Assembly: GCA_020883125.1 (NCBI GenBank)
Contig: JAHREW010000024.1
Coordinates: forward strand, 1-64,000
Direction of reading: 5' to 3'
Length of the DNA: 64,000 nucleotides
DNA from: Microcoleus sp. CAWBG506
GTDB lineage: Bacteria; Cyanobacteriota; Cyanobacteriia; Cyanobacteriales; Microcoleaceae
Shown here: positions 9,983 through 18,172 of the stretch, in pieces
Position numbering within the stretch: the first letter of the stretch is position 1
Layout of the letters: each line of letters starts with the position of its first letter
Notes under the pieces: model-generated
The model's database searches: none
Told to the model about the DNA's origin: nothing
The model's input: the letters and a program-made list of their open reading frames with translations, nothing else
Made by a program: the position numbers and the translations under genes

Positions 9983-10013
9983 TCTGCGCCCTCTGCGCCC
10001 TCTGCGGTAAAAA
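9983..10013. repeat. short repeat (CTCTGCGCC units)
   Basis: The text ctctgcgccctctgcgccctctgcgg lies between the two formaldehyde genes. Its reverse complement (ccgcagagggcgcagagg) occurs twice at 42801-42830 and 42909-42940. It is a dispersed repeat of unknown role. Confidence 0.75.
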
Positions 10014-10043
10014 AGATCCATCCCCAAAAAAAAGAGAATTAAC

Positions 10044-10898
10044 ATGATATCCCAATCCCTAAAACTCCACCAACAATATAAAAGCTGCGGCGGAAAACTC
10101 GGCTATTATAGCCATCAATCCTCAGCCTGCAATAGCGAAATTAAATTCGCCGTTTACCAACCACCACAAGCCGAATATCAACCCGTACCAATTCTATATT
10201 TCCTCTCAGGATTAACCTGCACAGAAGAAAACTTTATGATAAAATCTGGAGCCCAACAATTTGCAGCAAAATATGGATTAATGCTAGTAGTGCCGGATAC
10301 TAGCCCGCGCCATACAGGCATTCCCGGCGAAGATGATAATTGGGATTTGGGAAGTGGCGCGGGTTTTTATATTGATGCGACAGCCGCACCTTGGAATGCT
10401 CACTATCGGATGTACAGTTATGTTGTCGATGAATTACCTAAATTAATCGCTGAAAACTTTCCAGTCATGCCGGAAAAACAGGGAATATTTGGTCATTCTA
10501 TGGGCGGACATGGGGCTTTAATTTGTGCGTTAAAAAATAGCGATCGCTATCTTTCAGTTTCCGCTTTTGCGCCTATTTGCGCGCCCATGCACAGCCCTTG
10601 GGGACAAAAAATTTTCACCCACTACCTCGGTGAAAATCGAGAGGAGTGGCGAGCCTGGGATGGGACTGAATTAGTGATGAAAGCACCATATAACGGTTCA
10701 ATTTTAATTGATTGTGGCACGACCGACTCCTATCTGACTGACGGGCAATTGTTGCCGGAAGTTTTTGCAGAAGCTTGTGCAAAAGCTGGACAGGCGTTAA
10801 ATTTAAGAATGCAGGAAGGTTACGATCACAGCTATTATTTTGTGGCGAGTTTTATGGAGGATCATATTCAGCATCATGCTGCTGTTTTGTGCGGGTAG
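10044..10898 (+). CDS. fghA: S-formylglutathione hydrolase
   Basis: A 284-residue alpha/beta hydrolase of the esterase D family, which splits S-formylglutathione into formate and glutathione. Nucleophile S152 lies in GHSMGGHGA, the acid is near IDCGTTDSYL and the catalytic histidine is in GYDHSYYF. LSGLTCTEENF is a family signature. It acts directly after the upstream dehydrogenase, and the two genes are probably cotranscribed. Confidence 0.95.
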   Translation: MISQSLKLHQQYKSCGGKLGYYSHQSSACNSEIKFAVYQPPQAEYQPVPILYFLSGLTCTEENFMIKSGAQQFAAKYGLMLVVPDTSPRHTGIPGEDDNWDLGSGAGFYIDATAAPWNAHYRMYSYVVDELPKLIAENFPVMPEKQGIFGHSMGGHGALICALKNSDRYLSVSAFAPICAPMHSPWGQKIFTHYLGENREEWRAWDGTELVMKAPYNGSILIDCGTTDSYLTDGQLLPEVFAEACAKAGQALNLRMQEGYDHSYYFVASFMEDHIQHHAAVLCG

Positions 10899-10938
10899 TT
10901 GTGTCAAATCTGGTGGCATCGGGATTAATATTACCCAA

Positions 10939-11105
10939 AATTAGGAGACGGCATTGCCGTTTCCCTACAAACTTATTTTGGGGTAGGGACACGGCAATGC
11001 CGTCTCCTCCTACCAGATTATTTTGGGGTAGGGACACGGCAATGCCGTGTCCTCCTACCAGATTACTTTGGGGTAGGGACATGGCATTGCCGTGTCCTCC
11101 ACAGA
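10939..11105. repeat. 44-bp tandem repeats carrying the palindrome ACGGCAWTGCCGT
   Basis: Four copies of the palindrome acggca(t/a)tgccgt lie in about 165 bp. Three are in a 44-bp unit (ttttggggtagggacacggc...) in tandem. The same palindrome core builds the 33-bp array inside the membrane-protein gene at 37941-38393 and forms the outer arms of the repeat at 61788-62041. It fills the gap between fghA and ilvE and could form hairpins between the convergent genes. Confidence 0.88.
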
Positions 11106-11119
11106 CTCCCGAATAATAA

Positions 11120-12034
11120 TCAATTCAAGTTAATCGGAAATACCCAATCTTTGTACTTGTTATCGCGATTTTCGATGATTCCACTCAATTTTTCCAATAT
11201 CTTTTCAGTGATTGGTCGCTCTTTTGGTAAATGATAGTTTTCGATGCGCTTAATTGGGGTAACTTTAGCTGCGGTGCCGCACAGGAATATTTCATCAGCA
11301 ATCAATAATTCTGATTTGTCAACGGGTCTTTCTATGACTTCAATTCCTAAGTCTCTGGCGATAGTTATTACGCTGTCTCTGGTGATTCCTTCGAGAATAT
11401 CTTGCTCGAAACCTGGTGTCACTAATTTACCGTTTCGGGCGACAAATATATTCATTCCTGAAGCTTCGCTGACTTTTCCTTGACTATTCATCATGATAGC
11501 TTCGTCAAACCCAGATTGTACTGCTTCTGTTTTGGCTAAGGCTGAGGTGATGTAAGCACCGCTAATTTTGCCTCTCAAGGGTAAACTGCGGTCTTCTTGG
11601 CGGTACCATGAGCTAATTCTACAGTTGACTCCTTCCTTGGGCAAATAGTCGGAAAGTTCTAATCCGTAGACAAAAAAGTCTGTTTCTACGTTGTGGAGTC
11701 TGGGGGCTATTCCCAAACTTGAGGTGTAGACAAATGGGCGGATATAAAAAGATTTGGTGGGCTGATTTTTTTTGACAAAATCAACGATTATTGATTGAAT
11801 TTTGTCGGCGGGAAAATCGCATTGCAGGAAGCTGGCACTTTGGCTTAATCTTTGACAGTGGCGGTCTAGTCTAAATAGTAAGATGCGATCGCGATTTTCG
11901 GGGTCGGGAATTCCGCGCAACCCGCCCAAGACTCCGGTTCCGTAGTGCAGTGCGTGGGTGGCTATGGAGATTTTGGCGTCGGTAAATGGGAGGAATTGAT
12001 TTTGAAAGTAGGCAATTGGTAGAAAACTATCCAT
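11120..12034 (-). CDS. ilvE: branched-chain amino acid aminotransferase
   Basis: A 304-residue class IV PLP-dependent aminotransferase, the final step of Leu, Ile and Val synthesis. The PLP-binding lysine is K156 in RGKISGAY. The family strings GFDEAIMMNSQGKVSEASGMNIF and LEGITRDSVITIARDLG follow, with the GTAAKVTPI phosphate loop near the C-terminus. Length matches IlvE (about 305). A D-amino-acid aminotransferase or 4-amino-4-deoxychorismate lyase is less likely given the FxYTSxLGIAPRL segment. Confidence 0.92.
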   Translation of the reverse strand: MDSFLPIAYFQNQFLPFTDAKISIATHALHYGTGVLGGLRGIPDPENRDRILLFRLDRHCQRLSQSASFLQCDFPADKIQSIIVDFVKKNQPTKSFYIRPFVYTSSLGIAPRLHNVETDFFVYGLELSDYLPKEGVNCRISSWYRQEDRSLPLRGKISGAYITSALAKTEAVQSGFDEAIMMNSQGKVSEASGMNIFVARNGKLVTPGFEQDILEGITRDSVITIARDLGIEVIERPVDKSELLIADEIFLCGTAAKVTPIKRIENYHLPKERPITEKILEKLSGIIENRDNKYKDWVFPINLN

Positions 12035-12217
12035 GATTCAAGCTAGCGATGAGTTGTGCAGTCCGCGAGGAAAGGTGAATTTGGTTATGTTACCATAATT
12101 TATTATTTTGTTGTTTAATGAAATAGTCAAAGTATAAAAATTGCTGTCATTTTGGTTGATAATTGTTTTGGGGAAGATTGGATTCAATTACAAATCAAAA
12201 GTAATAAAGAGGTAGCT

Positions 12218-12586
12218 GTGGCGCGTAAATGTTTTATCATTGAAATGGGGATGGGTATTGACCAGCACGGACAAGAACCGACTGTGGCGGCGGCTAGGGC
12301 TGTCCGAAATGCGATCGCCAATAATGCTTTACTCGGTGTCTGGGAAGTGGCGGGTTTGACTGACCCAAATCAAATGATTGTGGAAGTAAAGGTGGCGGTT
12401 CCTTACCCGGAACAGGTGCGAAGGGATGAGGTTTTGGCGGTATTGCCTTTTGGGGAAAAATCTTTGATTGTTGAGCAAGGTGGGATGGTGGTGGCTGGAA
12501 GGGCGATCGCCTCTCTGAATGATAAAAATGATGAAATGTTGATTGCGGTGGCTGCGGTGACAGTTTTTGTGGACACTCAGGACTGA
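12218..12586 (+). CDS. Lin0512 family protein
   Basis: A 122-residue protein if translated from the GTG at 12218, giving MARKCFIIEMGMGID..., which matches how members of the conserved Lin0512 family begin. An AAGAGG site lies 6 bases before this GTG. The open frame reaches upstream to 12152 but that extra part looks non-coding. Family features: GMGIDQHGQEPTVAAARAVRNAI, PEQVRRDEVLAVLPFG and a C-terminal VAAVTVFVD strand. Function is unknown. A small alpha/beta enzyme-like fold is suggested by the alternating pattern. Confidence 0.72.
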   Translation: MARKCFIIEMGMGIDQHGQEPTVAAARAVRNAIANNALLGVWEVAGLTDPNQMIVEVKVAVPYPEQVRRDEVLAVLPFGEKSLIVEQGGMVVAGRAIASLNDKNDEMLIAVAAVTVFVDTQD

Positions 12587-12780
12587 TTTGTGGTTATTTG
12601 AATCAATCGGCGATGTGCCAAGTGCGATCGCCAATCAATTTTTGAGTCACATAATTCCGTTAAAATGCTAGCGACTCGAAAGCAGATATTGGGGCGATCG
12701 ACTGAACCCTGATATAGTAGACAAACAGGTATGCCTGAGAGGGCTTTTTGTTCAACACATTTCCAGGCTGGATACCAAGT

Positions 12781-13269
12781 ATGCTTCATCGAATTCTTGC
12801 CAGAAGTCGCTATTTAATGTTAATAGCTGTTTTAGGTTCCTTCGCAGCATCTGTCACGCTGTTGATTTACGGTGCGGCTGAAACTGTTACCACAATTGTT
12901 TATGCTTTAACTTCGGGAGCTGTTTCGAGCGAAAACTCGAAAAAACTGGTTCTGTCTTTCATCGAAGTTGTAGATTTGTTTCTCCTCGCCACAGTATTTT
13001 ATATTACTGCACTGGGACTTTACGAGTTGTTTATTGACGAGCGAATCAAAGTACCAGACTGGCTGGAAATTCATACCATCGACGACCTGAAAAGCAAACT
13101 CGCCAGCGTGATTGTAGTGGTATTGAGTGTATTGTTTCTATCTGAGGTGGTGAAGTGGAACGGCGGGACGAATATCCTTCCCTTTGGAGCGAGTATCGCT
13201 TTGGTAATTGCTTCGCTGACGTACTTTTTGAATTCCCAGGTGAAAAAGCCAAAGTCGGATCAATATTAA
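12781..13269 (+). CDS. YqhA/UPF0114 family membrane protein
   Basis: A 162-residue membrane protein from the ATG at 12781 (MLHRILARSRYLMLIAVLGS). The frame is open from 12748. Four hydrophobic helices (about residues 12-32, 58-80, 110-130 and 138-155 of this form) and the LARSRYLMLIAVLG start are typical of UPF0114/YqhA. Function is unknown. The gene ends 18 bases before the ATPase gene and may be cotranscribed with it. Confidence 0.8.
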   Translation: MLHRILARSRYLMLIAVLGSFAASVTLLIYGAAETVTTIVYALTSGAVSSENSKKLVLSFIEVVDLFLLATVFYITALGLYELFIDERIKVPDWLEIHTIDDLKSKLASVIVVVLSVLFLSEVVKWNGGTNILPFGASIALVIASLTYFLNSQVKKPKSDQY

Positions 13270-13287
13270 TCATTAATCCTAGGAGTA

Positions 13288-14469
13288 ATGCAGAAAACTA
13301 TGCTAAAAGAAGTTAGAATCAAAAATTACAAGTCTATTCAAAAGCTGAAGCTGGAATTAGGACGAGTCACCGTGTTGATTGGCGAAAATGGCTGCGGTAA
13401 GAGTAATATCTTGGAAGCGATCGCCCTGGCTTCTGCGGCAGCTAGTGATAAACTGGATCACGAGTTTCTTGCTGCACGGGGGATTCGGGTGACAGAACCT
13501 CGATTTATGCGATCGGCTTTTGAAAAAGAGAATTTGGTTAAAGATATCAAAATTGAGTTAATAGGGAATCAGGGACAACCTTTCAGTTGTATTTTACAAA
13601 ATGATAATTCTCCCTATTCTCAGTGGGTTAGTAGAAGTTTTTTGGGTGATATTGAAACCTCTATAAGGAATTATGCTAAGATTGTTATTCAAAAATACGG
13701 GGGGGAAGACAAAATTATATCTATTTTAGAAGAAAAAACGGCTTTCTCAGAACAAGAATTTTTAAAATTTAAAAATGATACAGAATCATTTAGTCAATTT
13801 ATTTATCTCAATAAATTTATAATTTACTCTCCTGAAAACCAAGCATTACGAACTTTTGAAAAAGAGGGGCAACTACAACCATTAGGCATTAATGGAGAAG
13901 GTTTATTTAAACTTTTAAAAGTCTTGAATTCAGACGAAAACCAAGAGCAACTTAATGAAATCAAGAAAAAACTGCAATTGATAGATTGGTTTAAAGATTT
14001 TGAAGCTTCTCCAAATTTATCCAATATTCAAAACTATCTCCAAATTAAAGATAGATACTTAGATCCAGATTTAGCTTACTTCGACCAACGAAGTTCTAAT
14101 GAAGGATTTTTATTTTTGCTATTTTACTTTGCTTTATTTATTAGCGATATCACCCCTAAATTTTTTGCAATAGATAACATAGATGCTTCCCTAAATCCTC
14201 GATTATGTCGCAGGTTAATCCAAGAATTAGTCAAATTAGCAAAAAAGCATGATAAACAAGTTGTATTCACAACGCACAACCCGGCAGTTTTGGACGGCTT
14301 AGATTTAGATGATGATGAACAGCGGCTGTTTGTAATTTATCGCAACCAATTAGGTCATACTAAAGCCAGACGCATTCTCAAACCTGAACCTCTGGAAGGA
14401 CAGGAACCTGTAAAACTATCCGAGGCTTTTTTGAGGGGCTATATCGGCGGACTTCCTAAGAATTTTTAA
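13288..14469 (+). CDS. AAA/ABC-type ATPase (AAA_15/21, OLD- or AriA-like)
   Basis: A 393-residue ATPase with a RecF/SMC-like N-terminus (VRIKNYKSIQKLKLELG). The Walker A is at G32-ENGCGKS (32-39), there is a degenerate signature in RSSNEGFLF, a Walker B in FFAIDNIDASLNP and an H-loop in FTTHNPAVLDGL. The coiled-coil or zinc-hook insertion is short. ATPases of this type pair with TOPRIM nucleases in OLD, Gabija, PARIS and related anti-phage systems. Here the next gene, 1 base away, is such a candidate partner. A defence role is an inference. M5 at 13300 is an alternative start. Confidence 0.8.
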   Translation: MQKTMLKEVRIKNYKSIQKLKLELGRVTVLIGENGCGKSNILEAIALASAAASDKLDHEFLAARGIRVTEPRFMRSAFEKENLVKDIKIELIGNQGQPFSCILQNDNSPYSQWVSRSFLGDIETSIRNYAKIVIQKYGGEDKIISILEEKTAFSEQEFLKFKNDTESFSQFIYLNKFIIYSPENQALRTFEKEGQLQPLGINGEGLFKLLKVLNSDENQEQLNEIKKKLQLIDWFKDFEASPNLSNIQNYLQIKDRYLDPDLAYFDQRSSNEGFLFLLFYFALFISDITPKFFAIDNIDASLNPRLCRRLIQELVKLAKKHDKQVVFTTHNPAVLDGLDLDDDEQRLFVIYRNQLGHTKARRILKPEPLEGQEPVKLSEAFLRGYIGGLPKNF

Positions 14470-14470
14470 T

Positions 14471-15271
14471 ATGATTAGTTTTGGATTAATTACAGAGGGA
14501 TTGAGTGACCAGATTGTGATTGAAAATATTTTAGCAGGATATTTCAAGAATCCTAATCTAGATATTAGACCGCTTCAACCAGAAAGAGATAAAGATGATG
14601 AAAACAAATTTACAGGTTATGGTAGTTGGAGTCAAGTTTTTGCTTATTGTCGTTCAAGAGATTTTCAAGAGTCGTTTCAATTTAATGGCTACATAATTAT
14701 CCAAATAGATACTGATGTTTCAGAACAGTATGGTATTTCACAGCAAGATGAAAATGGTGAATTGACTCCTGAACAGTTAATCGAAAAAGTCATTGCAAAG
14801 TTCAAACAGGAAATTGGCGAAGATTTCTACAGTAAATTTCAACAGCGAATCATTTGGGCCATATCAGTACATTCTATTGAGTGTTGGTTGCTGCCACTTT
14901 ATTATAAAGACAATAATAAAAAATCTAAATTAAAGAATTGTTTAAGTATAGCAACTGCCAAGGCGATTAGGGCAGATTTTGTAGGGGCGGGTTCACCGAT
15001 ATCTTTCATCGGTATAGACAAATTCTATAAACCCGCCCCCACCCCACGACTTAACCACCCTGGCGGTTGCTATACCTTAAATAAAGAGCTTGTAAAGAAG
15101 CATAATTTTACAGTTGATGCCAAAAAGCCTGAATATTATCGGGAAATTTCCCAACAATATACCAAGCATAAAGTTTTGATGGCTTGTTACCAAAACAATC
15201 CCAGTTTTAACAGTTTTGTGGTAGAGATTGCCAGCAAAGAAATTGTGATGGTTTTAGAAGAGGACTGGTAA
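14471..15271 (+). CDS. TOPRIM-like partner of the ATPase, with an in-frame repeat insertion
   Basis: A 266-residue protein whose N-terminus (ISFGLITEGLSDQIVIENIL) and central IIIQIDTDVSEQ look like the Glu and DxD motifs of TOPRIM-like nucleases such as DUF4276/DUF4435 relatives. The exact family is not certain. About 42 residues (ATAKAIRADFVG... to ...LNHPGGCY) are encoded by a 124-bp MITE plus its TA duplication. Removing 126 bp restores ...KNCLSTLNKELVKK..., a smooth join. The gene follows the ATPase by 1 base, so the two are an operon. Whether the protein works with the insertion is unknown. Confidence 0.65.
   Translation: MISFGLITEGLSDQIVIENILAGYFKNPNLDIRPLQPERDKDDENKFTGYGSWSQVFAYCRSRDFQESFQFNGYIIIQIDTDVSEQYGISQQDENGELTPEQLIEKVIAKFKQEIGEDFYSKFQQRIIWAISVHSIECWLLPLYYKDNNKKSKLKNCLSIATAKAIRADFVGAGSPISFIGIDKFYKPAPTPRLNHPGGCYTLNKELVKKHNFTVDAKKPEYYREISQQYTKHKVLMACYQNNPSFNSFVVEIASKEIVMVLEEDW
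14949..15072 (+). mobile_element. 124-bp MITE (family 2), copy inside a coding sequence
   Basis: The element runs from tagcaactgcc to ggcggttgcta and is flanked on both sides by TA. Terminal inverted repeats (tagcaac(t/c)gcca) have one mismatch. An identical copy in reverse orientation lies at 56667-56790, also flanked by TA. Net insertion is 126 bp, or 42 codons, with no stop in the frame used. An inner palindrome, GATATC-TTTCATCGGTAT, sits between GC-rich arms (ggggcgggtt/aacccgccccc). Confidence 0.9.
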
Positions 15272-15304
15272 ACTTAGCAAATTTTGGATAAAGTTTTCCA
15301 ATGG

Positions 15305-16378
15305 CTAAACTTCCGACTCCAATTCGCTAACGCGCAACTGCACCGGCAACTCTACAGGATTCAATTCAGAGGACTCTAATAAACCTGTCGCTTCTTCCTC
15401 AGTATTTACTTCACCGTCGCGCACTTTTCGCCATTTATCAGCCAAAGTATCCCGCTGATTGATTAAATAAATGCTCACTAAAGTTAACCCAACGCCCATG
15501 GATTGCAGCGGATTGAGCACTTCGCCCAAAAACAAATTACCGAACAGTAAGGCAAAAACTGGGGTAAGAAAGGTAAGAGAACTTAAACTGGTGAGACTGC
15601 CGCTTGAAGCAAAGTAAAAGAATAAACCGTAGGCGATCGCACTTCCGAACACAGTAGAATAACTTAAGGCCATCCAGCCGGAAAAATCGATATTGACAAA
15701 TTGCTCAGATTCTGTTGCAACCGAAACTGCTAACAGTGGCAAACCACCCAAAATCATGTGCCAACCAGTCGCCACCACCGGGTCAACATAACGACAAACC
15801 CAGCGCACCAAAACTGTGCCCACAGCCATCGACAATGCCGCCAACAGCATCAACCATTCTCCACCCTCAAACAACTGTCCGATATCAGCAGAAACCTCGA
15901 CATTTTTAGGATGAAACAGTCCCAAAATCCAGCCATCCGGCAACCCAATTAAACTAATCCCAATCACGCCAATAACTAATCCCAACCAGCCCCAAAAACC
16001 GATTTTTTCTTGAAACAGCCAAAAACACAATATCGCCACAGCTAGCGGCTGAGAGTCAATCATCACCGAACCTAAACCCGCACCGGTTCTGGCCAAACCT
16101 TCTGCTAAAAAGCCTTGAAACAAAGTACCGTCAACTAAGGCAAATAACGAAATCCACAGCCAAGCTTTCCAGCCCTGGGGCTGTGATTTTCCCATAAAGG
16201 CGGCGGCTAGGAGCACCAACACGCCAGCCGGCATCAAACGCACGACAGCCACAAACAGCGGAGTCGTGTGGGGCATGACTTCTTTCATAGCTACCATGGC
16301 GGTTCCCCACAGGAAAAACGGCGCAATTAGCAACAGTGGCGCGAAAGGCAGTTTGGAATCGGTAATTTTTAGCTGCAT
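15305..16378 (-). CDS. EamA/DMT family transporter
   Basis: A 357-residue drug/metabolite-type permease with ten predicted membrane helices in two EamA repeats (about residues 15-150 and 175-310; for example FFLWGTAMVAMKEV in the first and GWHMILGGLPLL in the second) and a charged cytoplasmic tail of about 45 residues. The substrate is unknown, since family members export amino acids, metabolites or drugs. It is convergent with the TOPRIM-like gene. Confidence 0.85.
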   Translation of the reverse strand: MQLKITDSKLPFAPLLLIAPFFLWGTAMVAMKEVMPHTTPLFVAVVRLMPAGVLVLLAAAFMGKSQPQGWKAWLWISLFALVDGTLFQGFLAEGLARTGAGLGSVMIDSQPLAVAILCFWLFQEKIGFWGWLGLVIGVIGISLIGLPDGWILGLFHPKNVEVSADIGQLFEGGEWLMLLAALSMAVGTVLVRWVCRYVDPVVATGWHMILGGLPLLAVSVATESEQFVNIDFSGWMALSYSTVFGSAIAYGLFFYFASSGSLTSLSSLTFLTPVFALLFGNLFLGEVLNPLQSMGVGLTLVSIYLINQRDTLADKWRKVRDGEVNTEEEATGLLESSELNPVELPVQLRVSELESEV

Positions 16379-16594
16379 GGCGGAGGGCTCCTGATAATTG
16401 ATGAGACTGACTCTCGTGGGGATGATGTAGTTTTGTTAAGCAATTTTTACAATTATATATTGATGTTGGATTAAGTGCGATCGGAGTCTGTGGGGGTAGG
16501 GGGGTAACTTCTTCGTTGTTCCTGCTTCGTTCTTCCTTCGGATAAGGCACACTATAAGTTAGCTACACAATTTCACATTGCGCGAAAACTGCCC

Positions 16595-17413
16595 ATGATT
16601 TGGCCATTCAAGCCTCGCTACCGTAAACAAATCGCTCACATCGAAATCACTGGCGCCATTGCTGGAGAAACTCGCAAACGAGTTCTAGAAGCCCTTAAAA
16701 CCGTTGAAGAACGCAAATTTCCCGCTTTGCTGCTACGGATAGACTCTCCGGGCGGCACTGTGGGCGATTCCCAGGAAATTTACAGCGCCCTGAAGCGTTT
16801 GGGCGAAAAAGTCAAAATAGTTGCCAGTTTTGGCAATATTTCGGCTTCTGGGGGAGTTTACATCGGTATGGGTGCCGAATATATCGTGGCTAATCCAGGT
16901 ACAATTACTGGTAGCATTGGTGTAATTATCCGGGGTAATAATCTAGAACGGCTATTGGAAAAGGTAGGCGTTTCTTTTAAGGTCATCAAATCTGGGCCAT
17001 ATAAAGATATTTTGTCATTCGATCGCGAATTAACCCCACCAGAACAGCAAATTTTGCAAGATTTGATCGACACCAGCTATCAGCAATTCGTAGAAACAGT
17101 TGCGGTAGCCCGGAAACTGCCTATTGAACAAGTTAAAAGTTTTGCCGACGGTCGTGTTTTCACGGGCCAGCAAGCCTTGGAGTTGGGTTTGGTCGATAGA
17201 TTGGGTAGTGAAGAGGATGCCCGTCGCCTGACAGCCGAACTGGCGGGACTTGACCCGGAAAAAACTGAGTCCTGCACTCTGGAAAAACCAAAACCTTTCC
17301 TAAATCGCGTTTTGGGGAGTAGTCTGGATACATCGGGGCTTTCAGCTTACAAAAGTTGGCTGGAATTCGAGCTGTCTGCTAGTGGTTTGCCACTGTGGCT
17401 GTATCGCCCGTGA
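16595..17413 (+). CDS. sppA: signal peptide peptidase SppA, short form
   Basis: A 272-residue single-domain SppA. Nucleophile S85 lies in NISASGGVY and the catalytic lysine is K137 in GPYKD. LRIDSPGGTVGDSQEIY and NPGTITGSIGVI are family signatures. Unlike the 606-residue paralogue at 5008-6828 it has no clear N-terminal membrane helix and carries both catalytic residues in one domain. Like archaeal and Bacillus forms it is expected to assemble into a multimeric ring, which is family knowledge. Confidence 0.92.
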   Translation: MIWPFKPRYRKQIAHIEITGAIAGETRKRVLEALKTVEERKFPALLLRIDSPGGTVGDSQEIYSALKRLGEKVKIVASFGNISASGGVYIGMGAEYIVANPGTITGSIGVIIRGNNLERLLEKVGVSFKVIKSGPYKDILSFDRELTPPEQQILQDLIDTSYQQFVETVAVARKLPIEQVKSFADGRVFTGQQALELGLVDRLGSEEDARRLTAELAGLDPEKTESCTLEKPKPFLNRVLGSSLDTSGLSAYKSWLEFELSASGLPLWLYRP

Positions 17414-17432
17414 TTAAATAAATTGGTCATTA

Positions 17433-17640
17433 GTCATTAGTCATTAGTCATTAGTCATTAGTCATTAGTCATTAGTCATTAGTCAGCAGTCAGCAGTCAG
17501 CAGTCAGCGGTCATTAGCTAACAAGTCAAGATTGCCGATCGCAAATACCTAACAGCTAACGAATAACTAATGACCAATAACTAATGACCAATAACTGATG
17601 ACTAATGATTAATAACTAATCACTAATAACTAATGACTAA
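17433..17640. repeat. tandem ATTAGTC heptamer array with diverged inverted half
   Basis: About ten copies of attagtc, then cagcagt variants, then after a unique spacer (17520-17555) taactaatgac words on the other strand. The two halves are complementary and could form one long hairpin between sppA and aroH. The repeat supplies the spurious upstream ATG of the aroH reading frame. Confidence 0.88.
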
Positions 17641-17665
17641 TAACAAAAAAATGGAGAATATTTGC

Positions 17666-18058
17666 GTGGAATGGCAAGTGCGGGCGATTCGCGGGGCAAC
17701 TACTGCCAGCGACAATTCGGTAGAAGCAATTCGAGATGCGGTGAGAGAATTATTAGATGAATTAGAAGCAAGAAATCATTTAGATCCTGAATTAATTATT
17801 AGTGCTACGTTTTCTGTCACTCGTGATTTAGATGCTGTGTTTCCTGCCGCGATCGCCCGCGAAGGTCCCCGTTGGTGTAATGTTCCCTTATTGGATGTGC
17901 AGCAGATGTATGTCCAGGGTTCTTTGGAACGTTGCATCCGGTTTTTAATTCACGTCAATTGGCCAGCACATACCGAAATTTATCATCCTTATTTGCGGGG
18001 AGCTCAAAATTTGCGGCCGGATTGGAATTTAGCAGTGGCTGTGGTTGGGGAGAAATAA
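17666..18058 (+). CDS. aroH: chorismate mutase, AroH class
   Basis: A 130-residue AroH-type (trimeric, pseudo-alpha/beta-barrel) chorismate mutase, converting chorismate to prephenate for Phe and Tyr synthesis. Signatures: VRAIRGATTASDNSVEAI, ATFSVTRDLDAVFPA, the VPLLDVQQM segment and a C-terminal RFLIHVNW. The start is set at GTG 17666 because homologues begin near WQVRAIRGAT and a GGAG lies 10 bases upstream. The longer frame from 17633 begins inside the heptamer repeat. Confidence 0.9.
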   Translation: MEWQVRAIRGATTASDNSVEAIRDAVRELLDELEARNHLDPELIISATFSVTRDLDAVFPAAIAREGPRWCNVPLLDVQQMYVQGSLERCIRFLIHVNWPAHTEIYHPYLRGAQNLRPDWNLAVAVVGEK

Positions 18059-18137
18059 TAAATTCATTTTTGCCTTAGAGAAGCGATCGCATTCTGGTTA
18101 ATTTTTTTTAGACAAGACTTACGCACGCTTCTACCTA

Positions 18138-18171
18138 AAAAAACCCGGCTTCTTCAAGAAACCGGGTTTTT
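18138..18171. terminator. bidirectional terminator between aroH and crtR
   Basis: Stem aaaaacccggcttctt pairs with aagaaaccgggttttt with one mismatch and a very short loop. The A-run and T-run on either side make it usable for both convergent genes. It ends just before the crtR stop codon. Confidence 0.88.
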
Positions 18172-18172
18172 G

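Noticed and set aside
10852-11116. Open frames on both strands over the 44-bp repeats after fghA.
   Set aside because: Their content is the palindromic repeat only, with no start signals or family likeness.
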